Shown: in pieces, positions 25,547-34,039 of the stretch
Layout of the letters: every line of letters starts with the position of its first letter
Numbering within the stretch: the first letter of the stretch is position 1
NCBI GenBank assembly: GCA_036555585.1
Contig: DATBLE010000020.1
Coordinates: 1-64,000 of the forward strand
Source of the DNA: DATBLE01 sp036555585
GTDB taxonomy: Bacteria; Actinomycetota; Thermoleophilia; Gaiellales; Gaiellaceae
Length of the DNA: 64,000 bases
Reading direction: 5' to 3'
The notes under the pieces: model-generated
Told to the model about the DNA's origin: nothing
The model's input: the letters and a program-made list of their open reading frames with translations, nothing else
The model's database searches: none
Program-made: the position numbers and the translations under genes

Positions 25547-26585
25547 GCTCTCCCGGCTCCCCGGTCTCGAGACCGTGACCGAGCACGCGCAGCCTGCACC
25601 AGGGCACTGGCTCGAGCGCGGCCCGCAGAAGCGGCTGATGGTCTTCTCGGGGCGCTCGCATCCGGATCTGGCGCAGAACATCGCCGCGAAGCTCGGGGTC
25701 GAGCTCGGCGGCATCGACCTCGGCACGTTCGCGAACGACGAGACCTACTGCCGCTACGACGAGTCGATCCGCGGCGCAGACGTCTTCCTCGTCCAGACGG
25801 GCTGCGCCCCGGTGGACAAGAACCTGATGGAGCTGCTGGTGATGATCCAGGCGGCGAAGCTCGCGTCGGCGAAGCGGATCACCGCGGTGGTGCCGCTCTT
25901 CCCCTACGCGCGGCAGGACCGGAAGGCGAAACCGCGCGAGCCGATCACCGCGCGCCTCGTCGCGGACATGCTCCAGCTCGCGGGCGCCGACCGCGTGCTG
26001 ACGATGGATCTGCACGCCGGCCAGATCCAGGGCTTCTTCACGATCCCGGTCGACCACATGACGGCGCTCCCGCTGTTCGCCAACCACTTCCGCGACCTGG
26101 GCCTGACCGGGCCCGAGACCGTCTCGGTGGCGCCCGACGCCGGTCGCGCGAAGATGGCGCAGCGCTTCGCCGAGATGATCGAGGGCGACCTCGCGATCAT
26201 GCACAAGACGCGCCCGGCGCACGACCTCGCCGCCGTCACGGAGATCGCCGGTCGCGTGCGCGACAAGATCGCGATCGTCGGCGACGACGTGATCATGACC
26301 GGCGGCACCCTGCTCGCGAACGTCAAGGTGCTCAAGGAGCAGGGCGCGCGGGAGGTCTGGGTGTTCGCCACCCACGGGCTCTTCTGCGGCGACGCGCTCG
26401 CGAAGTTCAGCGGCTCGGACATCGCCGGGATCGTCGTCACCGACACCGTCCCGATCGACCTCCTGAAGAAGCCGGACAACCTCCAGGTGCTCTCCGTCGG
26501 CGAGCTGCTCGCGGACACGATCATGAACGTCTTCGCCGACGACTCGGTCTCGGCGATCTTCGGCGGCGAGAACCAGCTCTTCTGA
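25515..26585 (+). CDS. prs: Ribose-phosphate pyrophosphokinase
   Basis: Makes PRPP from ribose 5-phosphate and ATP for nucleotides, His and Trp. The 356-residue protein has RLMVFSGRSHPDLAQ, the flexible-loop residues HKTRPAHDL (Lys and Arg kept), metal site MDLHAGQIQGFF and the PRPP motif AIVGDDVIMTGGTL. In the usual DDMIDTGGT the sixth residue, Asp, is Met261 here; archaeal enzymes often have Ser at that place, but Met is unusual. There is an N-terminal extension of about 35 residues. GTG start 25515 lies 32 nt inside glmU; a second GTG at 25533 is possible. Confidence 0.93.
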   Translation: MESAENVATTELSRLPGLETVTEHAQPAPGHWLERGPQKRLMVFSGRSHPDLAQNIAAKLGVELGGIDLGTFANDETYCRYDESIRGADVFLVQTGCAPVDKNLMELLVMIQAAKLASAKRITAVVPLFPYARQDRKAKPREPITARLVADMLQLAGADRVLTMDLHAGQIQGFFTIPVDHMTALPLFANHFRDLGLTGPETVSVAPDAGRAKMAQRFAEMIEGDLAIMHKTRPAHDLAAVTEIAGRVRDKIAIVGDDVIMTGGTLLANVKVLKEQGAREVWVFATHGLFCGDALAKFSGSDIAGIVVTDTVPIDLLKKPDNLQVLSVGELLADTIMNVFADDSVSAIFGGENQLF

Positions 26586-26660
26586 GGCTGTTTATCGCCC
26601 AGCGGGGCGGGTATCCGGGACGCGAACGGCGATCATCTGACGTCTCCGTGGAGGAGGGCC

Positions 26661-26825
26661 ATGAAGAGCACCGACGAGGCCAAGGGACGCATGAAGCGCG
26701 CTGCCGGTGAGCTGTCCGACGACGAAAAGCTCAAGCGCGAGGGCACGGTCGACAAAGCTGCCGGCTCGGCCAAACGCACGGTCGACAAGGCGTCCGACAA
26801 GCTGAAGGACGCCGTCGACCGCTAG
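26661..26825 (+). CDS. CsbD-family small stress protein
   Basis: A 54-residue gene: MKSTDEAKGRMKRAAGELSD, then EGTVDKAAGSAKRTVDKASD and LKDAVDR. The charged helical repeats with AAG and KxxGxxK spacing match CsbD/YjbJ proteins, general stress-induced, unfolded in solution, of unknown molecular role. The ATG follows GGAGGAGGG by 3 nt, a strong ribosome-binding site. A terminator hairpin follows 20 nt later. Confidence 0.85.
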   Translation: MKSTDEAKGRMKRAAGELSDDEKLKREGTVDKAAGSAKRTVDKASDKLKDAVDR

Positions 26826-26845
26826 CAGTCGGGAGGGACGGCTTC

Positions 26846-26872
26846 GAGGGGCCCGCGCTGTGCGGGCCTCTC
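26846..26872 (+). terminator. Terminator hairpin after the CsbD gene
   Basis: An 11-bp stem (GAGGGGCCCGC with GCGGGCCTCTC, one G-U pair) around a GCTGT loop, starting 20 nt after the stop codon. It lacks a T-run but is well placed and strong. Confidence 0.7.
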
Positions 26873-26932
26873 TCGTCACTCGAGCCCTCCACGACTCCGT
26901 GCAGCACGCGTCGCTACACTTCTCGGCCGGTC

Positions 26933-27652
26933 ATGGCCGGTGAACGGATCCGTCTGGAGGTGCAGGAACGCGAGCGGCGCGGCTCGCGCGAGTCGCGGCG
27001 GCTGCGGAAGGACGGCTTCATCCCGGGCGTCCTGTACGGGCGGGGGCACAAGCCGCACCCGATCTGCGTGCCGGAGCGTGAGCTCCGGCGGGTGCTGACC
27101 GGCTCCGCCGGCCTGCACGCGATCCTCGACGTCGTGCTCGAGGGCCAGAAGACGACCCACTCGTCGATACTCAAGGACTACCAGGTCGATCCGATCCGTG
27201 GCCGGATCGACCACTTCGACTTGCAGGAGGTCCGGCTCGACCAGCCGATCCAGACCTCGGTCGTCGTCGAGCTCGTCGGGGAGAGCGTGGGCGCCAAAGC
27301 AGGGGGCGTGCTCTCGCAGGTCGCGCGCGAGGTGCGCGTCGAGGCCCTTCCGCTCGAGGTTCCCGAGCGGCTCGAGCTGGACGTGACCCCGATGGAGATC
27401 GGCGACTCGCTTCGGCTGTCCGATCTGCGACCGCCGGAAGGAGTCACGCTGCTCGACGACCCCGAGACCGTGCTCGCGACGGTGACCGTCCCGACCAAGG
27501 TCGAGGAGCCGGAAGCGGTGCCCGAGGAAGGCGAGGAGCTCGAGGAAGGCGAGGTGCCGGAGGGCGAGGCCGCTCCGGAAGCCGAGGGCGAGGCACCTGG
27601 CGCGCCCCAGGGCGAGGCGGCCGGCGAGGCCGCAGCCGGCGAAGAAGGCTGA
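26933..27652 (+). CDS. rplY: Ribosomal protein bL25 (Ctc/TL5 type)
   Basis: 5S rRNA-binding protein of the large subunit. The 239-residue protein has the L25 N-domain (about 1-95: SRRLRKDGFIPGVLYGRG, LKDYQVDPIRGRIDHFDL) and the C-terminal Ctc/TL5 beta-domain (about 96-185: VVELVGESVGAKAGGVL, GDSLRLSDL), followed by a 50-residue tail rich in Glu, Gly and Ala. Such acidic tails occur in actinobacterial L25. ATG 26933 gives the natural start MAGERIRLEVQ. Followed after 3 nt by pth, as in many genomes. Confidence 0.96.
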   Translation: MAGERIRLEVQERERRGSRESRRLRKDGFIPGVLYGRGHKPHPICVPERELRRVLTGSAGLHAILDVVLEGQKTTHSSILKDYQVDPIRGRIDHFDLQEVRLDQPIQTSVVVELVGESVGAKAGGVLSQVAREVRVEALPLEVPERLELDVTPMEIGDSLRLSDLRPPEGVTLLDDPETVLATVTVPTKVEEPEAVPEEGEELEEGEVPEGEAAPEAEGEAPGAPQGEAAGEAAAGEEG

Positions 27653-27655
27653 GCC

Positions 27656-28249
27656 GTGCGCCTCTTCCGTCGGGGCGAGCACGCCTCGACGCTCGACCTG
27701 CTCGTCGCGGGGCTCGGCAACCCCGGCCGCGAATACGCCGCCACGCGCCACAACGCCGGCTGGATGGTCGTCGACGAGCTCGCACGTCGGCACGACGGGT
27801 CGTGGCGCTCGAAGTTCTCCGGGCAGCTGACCGAGGTCAGGCTCGACGCCGCGAGGCTCGCCCTCGTCAAGCCCGAGACCTACATGAACGAATCGGGGCG
27901 GTCGATCGCGGCGGCCGCGCGCTTCTTCAAGACCCCGGTGGAGACCGTGCTCGTGGTCCACGACGACGTCGACCTCGAGGAGGGTCGGCTGCAGGCGAGG
28001 CTGGGCGGCGGGCTGGCCGGTCACAACGGTCTACGCTCGATCGCGCAGGCGCTCGGCTCTCAGGAGTTCGTGCGGCTCCGCGTCGGGGTGGGACGCCCGG
28101 GTCGGGGAGACCGCCGCTCGGTGGCCGACTACGTGCTGGCCCCGTTCGAGCCCGCAACCGACGTCGACGCTCTCGTCGCGCGTTCCGCCGATGCGGTCGA
28201 GACGGTCGCGCGCGACGGGCTCGAAGCGGCGCAGCAGCGCTTCAACTGA
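27656..28249 (+). CDS. pth: Peptidyl-tRNA hydrolase
   Basis: Cleaves peptidyl-tRNA released by stalled ribosomes. The 197-residue protein has GLGNPGREYAATRHNAGW with the catalytic His and substrate Asn, KPETYMNESG, VHDDVDLEEG with the catalytic Asp, and AGHNGLRSIA. GTG start with a short N-terminal extension (MRLFRRGEHASTLD) before the family core. Follows rplY by 3 nt, so the two are almost certainly co-translated. Confidence 0.96.
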   Translation: MRLFRRGEHASTLDLLVAGLGNPGREYAATRHNAGWMVVDELARRHDGSWRSKFSGQLTEVRLDAARLALVKPETYMNESGRSIAAAARFFKTPVETVLVVHDDVDLEEGRLQARLGGGLAGHNGLRSIAQALGSQEFVRLRVGVGRPGRGDRRSVADYVLAPFEPATDVDALVARSADAVETVARDGLEAAQQRFN

Positions 28250-28257
28250 CCCGAGCC

Positions 28258-28998
28258 GTGCCGCGAGTCGACCCGTACTACCGGCCGGACCTCGCGCTCG
28301 TACACCATCTCGGCTTCGGGTTCCATGCGGACGCGTGCGCTCCGGGGATCCTGACGCTCCTGGAGCCGGTTCGGGCCCGCCACGGGCTCGTCCTCGAACT
28401 CGGCTGCGGCAGCGGTCTGCTGACGCGCTACCTCGTGGACGCGGGACATCGGGTGCTCGCGACGGACGCGTCGCCGGCGATGCTCGAGCTCGCACGCGAA
28501 ACCGCACCCGGAGCCGAGGAAATCAGGCTGCTGGCCCTGACCGACGACGACCTGCCGGAGTGCGACGCTGTCGTCTCGGTCGGGCACGTCCTCAACTACC
28601 TGTCCGACGAGGCAGCGCTCGATCGCGGGCTCCTCGCCGCTGGGAGAGCGTTGCGGCCCGACGGCCTGCTGGCGCTCGACCTCTGCGATCTGCGCTGGGG
28701 CCAAGCGCGGCTAGGAGCGGCGAACTATTCGCGGGTCGAGAACGAGTGGGCGATCGTGACGAGGTTCGACCTGCCCAGCCCGAACCGGTTCGTCCGCCAC
28801 ATCGTCACGTTCCTGCGCAACGACGACGGCACGTGGCGCCGGGACGACGAGCGTCACGAGAACGTTCTCGTCGACACGAGCCGAGTTCCCGCGCTGCTGT
28901 CCACGGTCGGCGTCACCGCGGAGGTACGGGCCTCGTTCGGCGACGAGCAGCTTCCGGAGGGCCTCGTTGTCGTCTCGGGTCGCCGCAGCGGCCGCTAG
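28258..28998 (+). CDS. SAM-dependent methyltransferase (class I)
   Basis: The 246-residue protein has a Rossmann SAM motif LVLELGCGSGLLTRYLV, HRVLATDASPAMLELA (motif II acidic residue) and VVSVGHVLNYLSDEA as motif IV-like. The C-terminal half has a beta-rich cap (VRHIVTFLRNDDGTWRRDDE). Small-molecule methyltransferase of unknown substrate. GTG start; the stop TAG overlaps the stop of a convergent membrane protein gene. Confidence 0.8.
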   Translation: MPRVDPYYRPDLALVHHLGFGFHADACAPGILTLLEPVRARHGLVLELGCGSGLLTRYLVDAGHRVLATDASPAMLELARETAPGAEEIRLLALTDDDLPECDAVVSVGHVLNYLSDEAALDRGLLAAGRALRPDGLLALDLCDLRWGQARLGAANYSRVENEWAIVTRFDLPSPNRFVRHIVTFLRNDDGTWRRDDERHENVLVDTSRVPALLSTVGVTAEVRASFGDEQLPEGLVVVSGRRSGR

Positions 28999-29468
28999 CT
29001 CGGCTTGCCGCCCATCGCCCAGACGGTGACCACATACACGGCGATGATCACGGCGGCGAGCACCGTGCTCGTCTTCAGCAGGCCAACCCCGCGGCCGGAG
29101 CGCGCGCGCCGGAGCCCGATGCCCCCGAGGATCAGGGCCGCGAGCAGGAGGATTCCGCCCGCATCCGCGGTGATGTAGCCGATGTCGAGCCATGTCGGCT
29201 GGAGGCTGTCCGAGAGCTTGTCCCAGGGACTCTTCGAATAGGCCCACTCGGCTCCGACGCGCATCACGATCCAGCCGGGCAATGCGACGGCGAACAGGGT
29301 GAGCGCCCCGAGGCGGCGAAGCCCGGGCGCCGGGTCGCGCCACCCGATGATGCCGGCGCCGGCGGCCGTCACCAGACCCCCCATGAGGATCATCGCGCCC
29401 GCGACATGGACGAAGACCGCGAAGTCGTAGCCGTGCGACTGACCCCCGGCCAAGGCGAGCATCGTCAC
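28995..29468 (-). CDS. Four-helix membrane protein, unknown (second of a pair)
   Basis: The 157-residue protein has about four TM segments (FAVFVHVAGAMILMGGLVTAA, LGALTLFAVALPGWIVMRV, ILLLAALILGGIGL, TSTVLAAVIIAVYVVTVW). It resembles the family of small proteins with a His in the first helix (FVHVAGA), loosely DUF2269-like. GTG 29468 overlaps the stop of the preceding gene by four bases; ATG 29462 is an alternative. The stop codons of this gene and the convergent methyltransferase share the bases CTAG. Confidence 0.6.
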   Translation of the reverse strand: MTMLALAGGQSHGYDFAVFVHVAGAMILMGGLVTAAGAGIIGWRDPAPGLRRLGALTLFAVALPGWIVMRVGAEWAYSKSPWDKLSDSLQPTWLDIGYITADAGGILLLAALILGGIGLRRARSGRGVGLLKTSTVLAAVIIAVYVVTVWAMGGKPS

Positions 29469-29932
29469 GCTCCCGGCTTGAAGATCATGTCGAGGAGGAT
29501 GAGCACGAACACGGTCAGCGTCCCGAGGTGGAGCAGGGCGCCGGTCGGCGCGCGCAGCCGCGCGACCACCTCCTGCTGCGCTCCTTCGCCGCCCTCCTCG
29601 GCGAGCTTCTGCACGTCGGTGTAGTACTTCCCCGTTCGCCCGCCGATCGCGCCCATGAGCGCCCAGAGGACGATGGCCGCGATGATCCAACCGTTCCAGA
29701 TCTCGAACCGGTCGGAGTCGATCGCGAGGATCACGCCCAGGATCAGCGCGAGCACCGAGCCGCCGCCGATCAGCGGCGTGCCGATCGGGGCGATGCGGAA
29801 GAGCACCTGTCGCTGCTCCCCGCCCTCCGATCGCCGGCCGTTGAAGACGAGCACGCTGTAGAGCACGAGCGCCGAGGCGATCGCGAACGCCGCGAGCAGA
29901 TGGAGGGCGAGCATCCAGTCGTAGAAGTCCAA
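29465..29932 (-). CDS. Four-helix membrane protein, unknown (first of a pair)
   Basis: The 155-residue protein begins (as Met) DFYDWMLALHLLAAFAIASA, with His in the first helix as in its downstream partner, then FRIAPIGTPLIGGGSVLALIL, IIAAIVLWALMGAIGGRTG and LGTLTVFVLILLDMIF. TTG 29932 was chosen: it gives the expected short N-terminus and a TACGGT box lies 9 nt upstream. An ATG at 29977 would add 15 unlikely residues. The two membrane proteins overlap by GTGA and may form a heteromer. Confidence 0.6.
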   Translation of the reverse strand: MDFYDWMLALHLLAAFAIASALVLYSVLVFNGRRSEGGEQRQVLFRIAPIGTPLIGGGSVLALILGVILAIDSDRFEIWNGWIIAAIVLWALMGAIGGRTGKYYTDVQKLAEEGGEGAQQEVVARLRAPTGALLHLGTLTVFVLILLDMIFKPGA

Positions 29933-30268
29933 CGCCTCGCAACCGTAAAGCACGGCCGACCGGCTCGCATTGCACATGCACGGCTCGGCCTGGATGGCGG
30001 CGCGGCGGAGAGCGTCCTCTCGGCGCCCGACGTGTCGACACGCCGGGGCGTCGCGACCCGAATTGGAGCGACCTCGCCACAATCCCGTGACGCTTCTGCA
30101 GCTAGCGTTCCCGCCCCCCATCCAGGGCGGGGGGTGGGTCGGAGAAAACGTGTCCGGGCGAGTGGCCGGATGCATGCGTCCGCTCGGAAGGGCCAGCGAG
30201 CAGCGGGGCTCCGGAACACGCGAAGCTAGACTGACTGCCCGCGGAACCGGCCGGTTCCGCCTTTCGTC
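29933..30268. other. Intergenic region before mfd
   Basis: A 336-bp gap between divergent genes. It holds the short hairpin CCGCCC...GGGCGG (about 30109-30131), a TAGACT box (30227-30232) oriented towards mfd, and a perfect 20-bp palindrome (30241-30260). No coding frame with recognisable content was found. Confidence 0.5.
30241..30260. promoter_or_regulatory. Perfect 20-bp palindrome upstream of mfd
   Basis: GCGGAACCGGCCGGTTCCGC is identical to its reverse complement. It lies 8-27 nt before the mfd ATG and 8 nt after a TAGACT box, so it sits where transcription would start. It could be an operator or a 5'-end stem-loop (GCGGAACC paired around GGCC). Confidence 0.6.
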
Positions 30269-33200
30269 ATGGACCAGTCGCACTCGGCCCCACCGTCCCT
30301 GCAGCCGCTCGCGCTCGAGCTGGCCGGCGCCGAGCGCCTGCAGGCCTTCGCCGCCGACCTGCGCGGCGCGCGTGCGCGGGTGTCAGAGCCCGGGCTTCCG
30401 TTGCTGCTCGCGGCGCTGCGGCTCCACCTCGAACGGCCGCTGCTTGTCCTCCTGTCCGAGGACGCGGATGCGCGCGATGCCGCCGAGGCGAGCGCCTGGT
30501 ACCTGGGCGAGCCGCTCGTTGCCCTCTTCCCGAGCCGCGGCGTGGCCTGGGATTCGGGCCTGGAGCCGCCGCCGCATCTCGTCGGGGAGCGCGCGCGAGC
30601 GCTGGACGTGCTCGCCGCCGGGGGGCTGGTCTGCGCCTCCGCCGCCGCCCTCGCCGAGCGGCTACCGCCGTCCGACGAACGGCCGCAGCGACTCGATCTC
30701 GCCGTCGGCGACGAGCCCGGGATCGACGCGCTGGCCGAGCACCTCGCGCTCGCCGGCTACGAGCGGGTCGAGCGGGTCGAGGAGCGCGGGCAATTCGCGG
30801 TCCGCGGCGGGATCGTCGACGTCTTCCCGACCACCGGGCACGATCCACTGCGGATCGAGCTGTTCGGCGACGAGATCGAGGCGATCCGCGCCTTCTCGCC
30901 CTTCACGCAGCGGGCGCTGCGGCCTCTCGACGGTGCGACCGTCTACCCGGCGGCCGAGCGGCGGGTCGATCTCGTCCCGCCCGAGCTCCGAGACGACCAC
31001 GACGACGAAGCGCCGGCGGTCCCGGCCGATCTCGTCCCGCCGTTCGACCGTCCGCCCGACCTCGTGTTCGAGCCGGAGGCAGTTGCGCAGGTGTGGGAGG
31101 AGGAGCTGCTCGAGCCCGTCCCGTTCGGCGACGCCGCGCTGCTCGACCCCTTCCCGCGCGGGCAGGAGGCGGGGTTCGAGGCGCAGCGGCCGGCGGTCGC
31201 CGCCCGCGGGCTGGCCGAGGCCGAGCAGGAGCTGGCGTCGTTCGTCCGCGCCGGCCAGCGGGTCGTGGTCGCGTTCCCGCACCGGGGCGACGCGCTCCGC
31301 ACCGCCAACCTGATCCGCCGGCTCGAGGTCGGCTGGCTCGAGGAAGGCGACGATCTGCCTGCCGAGGAGGGCCTGTACTTCACGGTCTCGCCCGCGCGGC
31401 GCGGCTTCGTCTGGCGCGACCTCGGGCTCGTCCTGCTACCCGACACGCAGATCTTCCGGAAGCGCGCGCCCCGCGGCGACGCCAAGCTCGGGCGGGCGCT
31501 CCAGTCGTTCGCCGACCTACGCACGGGCGACTTCGTCGTCCACGAGGACCACGGAGTCGGAAAGCTGCTCGGCTTCGAGACGAAGGAGGTGGCGGGCGTC
31601 ACGCGCGACTACCTCTTCCTCGCCTTCCGCGGCGAGGACCGGCTCTACGTCCCGCACGAGCAGATCGGCAAGGTCTCGCGCTACATCGGCGCCGACGCGA
31701 AGGCGCCGGCGCTCTCGAAGCTGGGCGGCAAGGCCTGGCTCCTGCTCAAGAGCCGCGCGCGCGAGTCGGTGCAGGAGCTCGCCGGCGAGCTGATCGCCCT
31801 GTACGCGCGCCGCCAGACCTCGCCCGGCGTCGCCTTCGACCTCTCCGGCGACTGGCTCGAGCGGCTCGAGGCCGAGTTCCCCTACCGGGAGACGGAAGAC
31901 CAGCAGCGCGCGATCGAGGCGGTCAAGGAAGACCTGGAGGCGCCGTCGCCGATGGACCGGCTCGTCTGCGGCGACGTCGGCTTCGGGAAGACCGAGGTGG
32001 CCGTGCGCGCGGCGTTCGCGGTTGCGCTGAACGGACGTCAGACGCTGATGCTCGTGCCGACGACGGTGCTCGCCCAGCAGCACTGGAACACGTTCCGCGA
32101 GCGCTACCGCGACTTCCCGATCCGGGTGGAGATGGTCTCGCGCTTCCGCAAGCCCGCCGACGCCAGGGCGGTGCTGAAGGACTTCGCCGAGGGAAAGGTC
32201 GACGTCCTGGTCGGGACGCACCGCGTCCTCTCGCGGGACGTGATCCCGAAGAACCTCGGCCTGGTGATCGTCGACGAGGAGCAGCGGTTCGGCGTCGCCC
32301 AGAAGGAGCTGCTGCGCTCGCTCCGGCTGGAGGTCGACGTCCTCGCCCTGACCGCGACGCCGATTCCGCGCACGTTGCATATGTCCCTCTCCGGCCTGCG
32401 CGACATCTCGGTGATCGAGACCCCGCCCGAAGGGCGCCGGCCGATCCGGACACACGTCGGCGAGTACGACGAGGACGCGGTCCTGCTCGCGCTCACCCGC
32501 GAGCAGGAGCGGGGAGGACAGTCCTTCTATCTGCACAACCGGGTGGAGACGATCGACGAGGCCGCAGCCAGGCTCCAGTCACTCTGTCCGGGCCTGCGCT
32601 TCATCGTGGCCCACGGCCAGATGAAGGAGCGCGAGCTCGAGCAGCGGATGATGCAGTTCCTCGCCGGGGAGGCGGACGTGCTCGTCTCGACGACGATCAT
32701 CGAGTCGGGGCTCGACATCCCGCAGGCGAACACGCTGATCGTCGAACGCGCGGACACGCTCGGGCTCGCGCAGCTGTACCAGATCCGCGGCCGCGTGGGC
32801 CGCTCCGACGTCACGGCGTTCGCGCACCTCTACTATCCGGCGGCGTCCGAGCTGACCGCGGAGGCGCGGGCCCGGCTCGCCACCCTCGCCGACCACACCG
32901 AGCTCGGTGCCGGCTTCGCGATTGCCATGCGCGACCTCGAGATCCGCGGCGCCGGCGAGCTGCTCGGCGCGGAGCAGTCGGGCCACGTCGCCGCCGTCGG
33001 CTTCGAGCTCTACCTCGAGCTCCTGAACGAGGCGGTCGCGGAGCTGTCCGGCCAGAAGCGCGTGGCGGCGCGCCCGGTGCGCATGGACGCCAGGGTCGAC
33101 GCCTACGTGCCGGCGTCGTACATCGGCTCCGAGGCCCTGAAGATCGACCTCCACCGCCGCCTCGCGCTCGTCGAAAACCAGGACGAGCTCCGGGAGCTGC

Positions 33201-33493
33201 GGGCAGCCGTCGAGGACCGCTACGGCGAGCTTCCCGAGCCGGTCGAGAACCTGTTCGCGATTCAGGAGGCGAAGCTCAAGATCGCACTCGTCGGCGCGGA
33301 GTACCTCGTCTACCGCGGCGGCCGGATCACGGTCGGCCCACTGGTGCTCGGGTCCGAGGAGCTGCGCGAGCTCCGCGACCGAGCGGCGACCGCGATCTAC
33401 ACGACCGGAAAGCACGAGGTCGCGATGCGCCAGGACGACTTCCGCGAGGCGCTCCGGCTGGTCGACGCGATCGTGGAGGCACGGGCCGCATGA
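30269..33493 (+). CDS. mfd: Transcription-repair coupling factor Mfd
   Basis: Removes RNA polymerase stalled at lesions and recruits UvrA. The 1074-residue protein has UvrB-like N-terminal modules (about 1-400), the RNA polymerase-interacting RID/CarD-like domain (about 415-460: GDFVVHEDHGVGKLLGFE), superfamily 2 translocase motifs (Walker A GDVGFGKTEVA near 568, Walker B VIVDEEQRFG near 668, ALTATPIPRTL, then the second RecA domain with ESGLDIPQANT and QIRGRVGRSD) and the C-terminal TRCF domain. Length is near the family norm of about 1100-1200. Overlaps the next gene by ATGA. Confidence 0.97.
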   Translation: MDQSHSAPPSLQPLALELAGAERLQAFAADLRGARARVSEPGLPLLLAALRLHLERPLLVLLSEDADARDAAEASAWYLGEPLVALFPSRGVAWDSGLEPPPHLVGERARALDVLAAGGLVCASAAALAERLPPSDERPQRLDLAVGDEPGIDALAEHLALAGYERVERVEERGQFAVRGGIVDVFPTTGHDPLRIELFGDEIEAIRAFSPFTQRALRPLDGATVYPAAERRVDLVPPELRDDHDDEAPAVPADLVPPFDRPPDLVFEPEAVAQVWEEELLEPVPFGDAALLDPFPRGQEAGFEAQRPAVAARGLAEAEQELASFVRAGQRVVVAFPHRGDALRTANLIRRLEVGWLEEGDDLPAEEGLYFTVSPARRGFVWRDLGLVLLPDTQIFRKRAPRGDAKLGRALQSFADLRTGDFVVHEDHGVGKLLGFETKEVAGVTRDYLFLAFRGEDRLYVPHEQIGKVSRYIGADAKAPALSKLGGKAWLLLKSRARESVQELAGELIALYARRQTSPGVAFDLSGDWLERLEAEFPYRETEDQQRAIEAVKEDLEAPSPMDRLVCGDVGFGKTEVAVRAAFAVALNGRQTLMLVPTTVLAQQHWNTFRERYRDFPIRVEMVSRFRKPADARAVLKDFAEGKVDVLVGTHRVLSRDVIPKNLGLVIVDEEQRFGVAQKELLRSLRLEVDVLALTATPIPRTLHMSLSGLRDISVIETPPEGRRPIRTHVGEYDEDAVLLALTREQERGGQSFYLHNRVETIDEAAARLQSLCPGLRFIVAHGQMKERELEQRMMQFLAGEADVLVSTTIIESGLDIPQANTLIVERADTLGLAQLYQIRGRVGRSDVTAFAHLYYPAASELTAEARARLATLADHTELGAGFAIAMRDLEIRGAGELLGAEQSGHVAAVGFELYLELLNEAVAELSGQKRVAARPVRMDARVDAYVPASYIGSEALKIDLHRRLALVENQDELRELRAAVEDRYGELPEPVENLFAIQEAKLKIALVGAEYLVYRGGRITVGPLVLGSEELRELRDRAATAIYTTGKHEVAMRQDDFREALRLVDAIVEARAA

Positions 33494-34011
33494 GACGGTT
33501 CGTGCTGCTCGCCGCGCTGCTGGTCGCGCCGGCGGGCTGCGGAAGCGGCAGCACGACCGTTCCCACCGGGGCGATCGCGGTCGTCGGCGACCGGGCGGTG
33601 CCGCTTCGCGCCCTCGACGGCGAGCTCGCCCAGTCGCGGCGGGCGTACGCCGCGCGGGGACAGGCGTTCCCGAATCCGGGGACGGCGGCGTACCGGCGGC
33701 TGCGGGACAACGCCGTCCGGCTGGTCGTCGACCGGACACGGCTCGAGCTCGCCGCGCAGAAGCTCGGGATCGCGATCCGGCCTGCCCAGGTCGACGCTCG
33801 GCTCCGGCAGATCGAGCAGACCGCCTTCGGCGGCAACGAGGCCCGCTACCGCGCACGCCTGCGCGCACTCGGCATGACCGACGCGGACGTACGGCGAGCG
33901 ACCCGCGACGAGCTGCTCGTTGCCGCGGTCGAGAAGGCGAAGCCGTCGGCGCTCGAGAAACCCTTATCCGTTTCTTATGCAAAAGGGTTCGCTCCGGCGG
34001 CCGGTGGCTGA
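33490..34011 (+). CDS. SurA-N-like lipoprotein lacking the PPIase domain
   Basis: The 173-residue protein has a signal with a lipobox-like APAGC (residues 13-18) and a helical SurA N-terminal-type domain. It is a paralogue of the next gene: TAFGGNEARYRARLRALGMT here aligns with QYFGGSEKRYQAELKKQC there. No parvulin (rotamase) domain follows; the protein ends after KPSALEKP with the short tail SVSYAKGFAPAAGG. It may be a chaperone on its own or a truncated duplicate. ATG overlaps the mfd stop. The tail region contains an inverted repeat (AACCCTT/AAGGGTT, 33959-33989). Confidence 0.75.
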   Translation: MRRFVLLAALLVAPAGCGSGSTTVPTGAIAVVGDRAVPLRALDGELAQSRRAYAARGQAFPNPGTAAYRRLRDNAVRLVVDRTRLELAAQKLGIAIRPAQVDARLRQIEQTAFGGNEARYRARLRALGMTDADVRRATRDELLVAAVEKAKPSALEKPLSVSYAKGFAPAAGG

Positions 34012-34039
34012 AAGCCGCTGCTACCCTGGCACGGCTTCG

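Noticed and set aside
29978..30226. A gene in the gap before mfd
   Set aside because: Frames here have no ribosome-binding site, no domain motif and biased composition; only hairpins and promoter-like elements can be supported.
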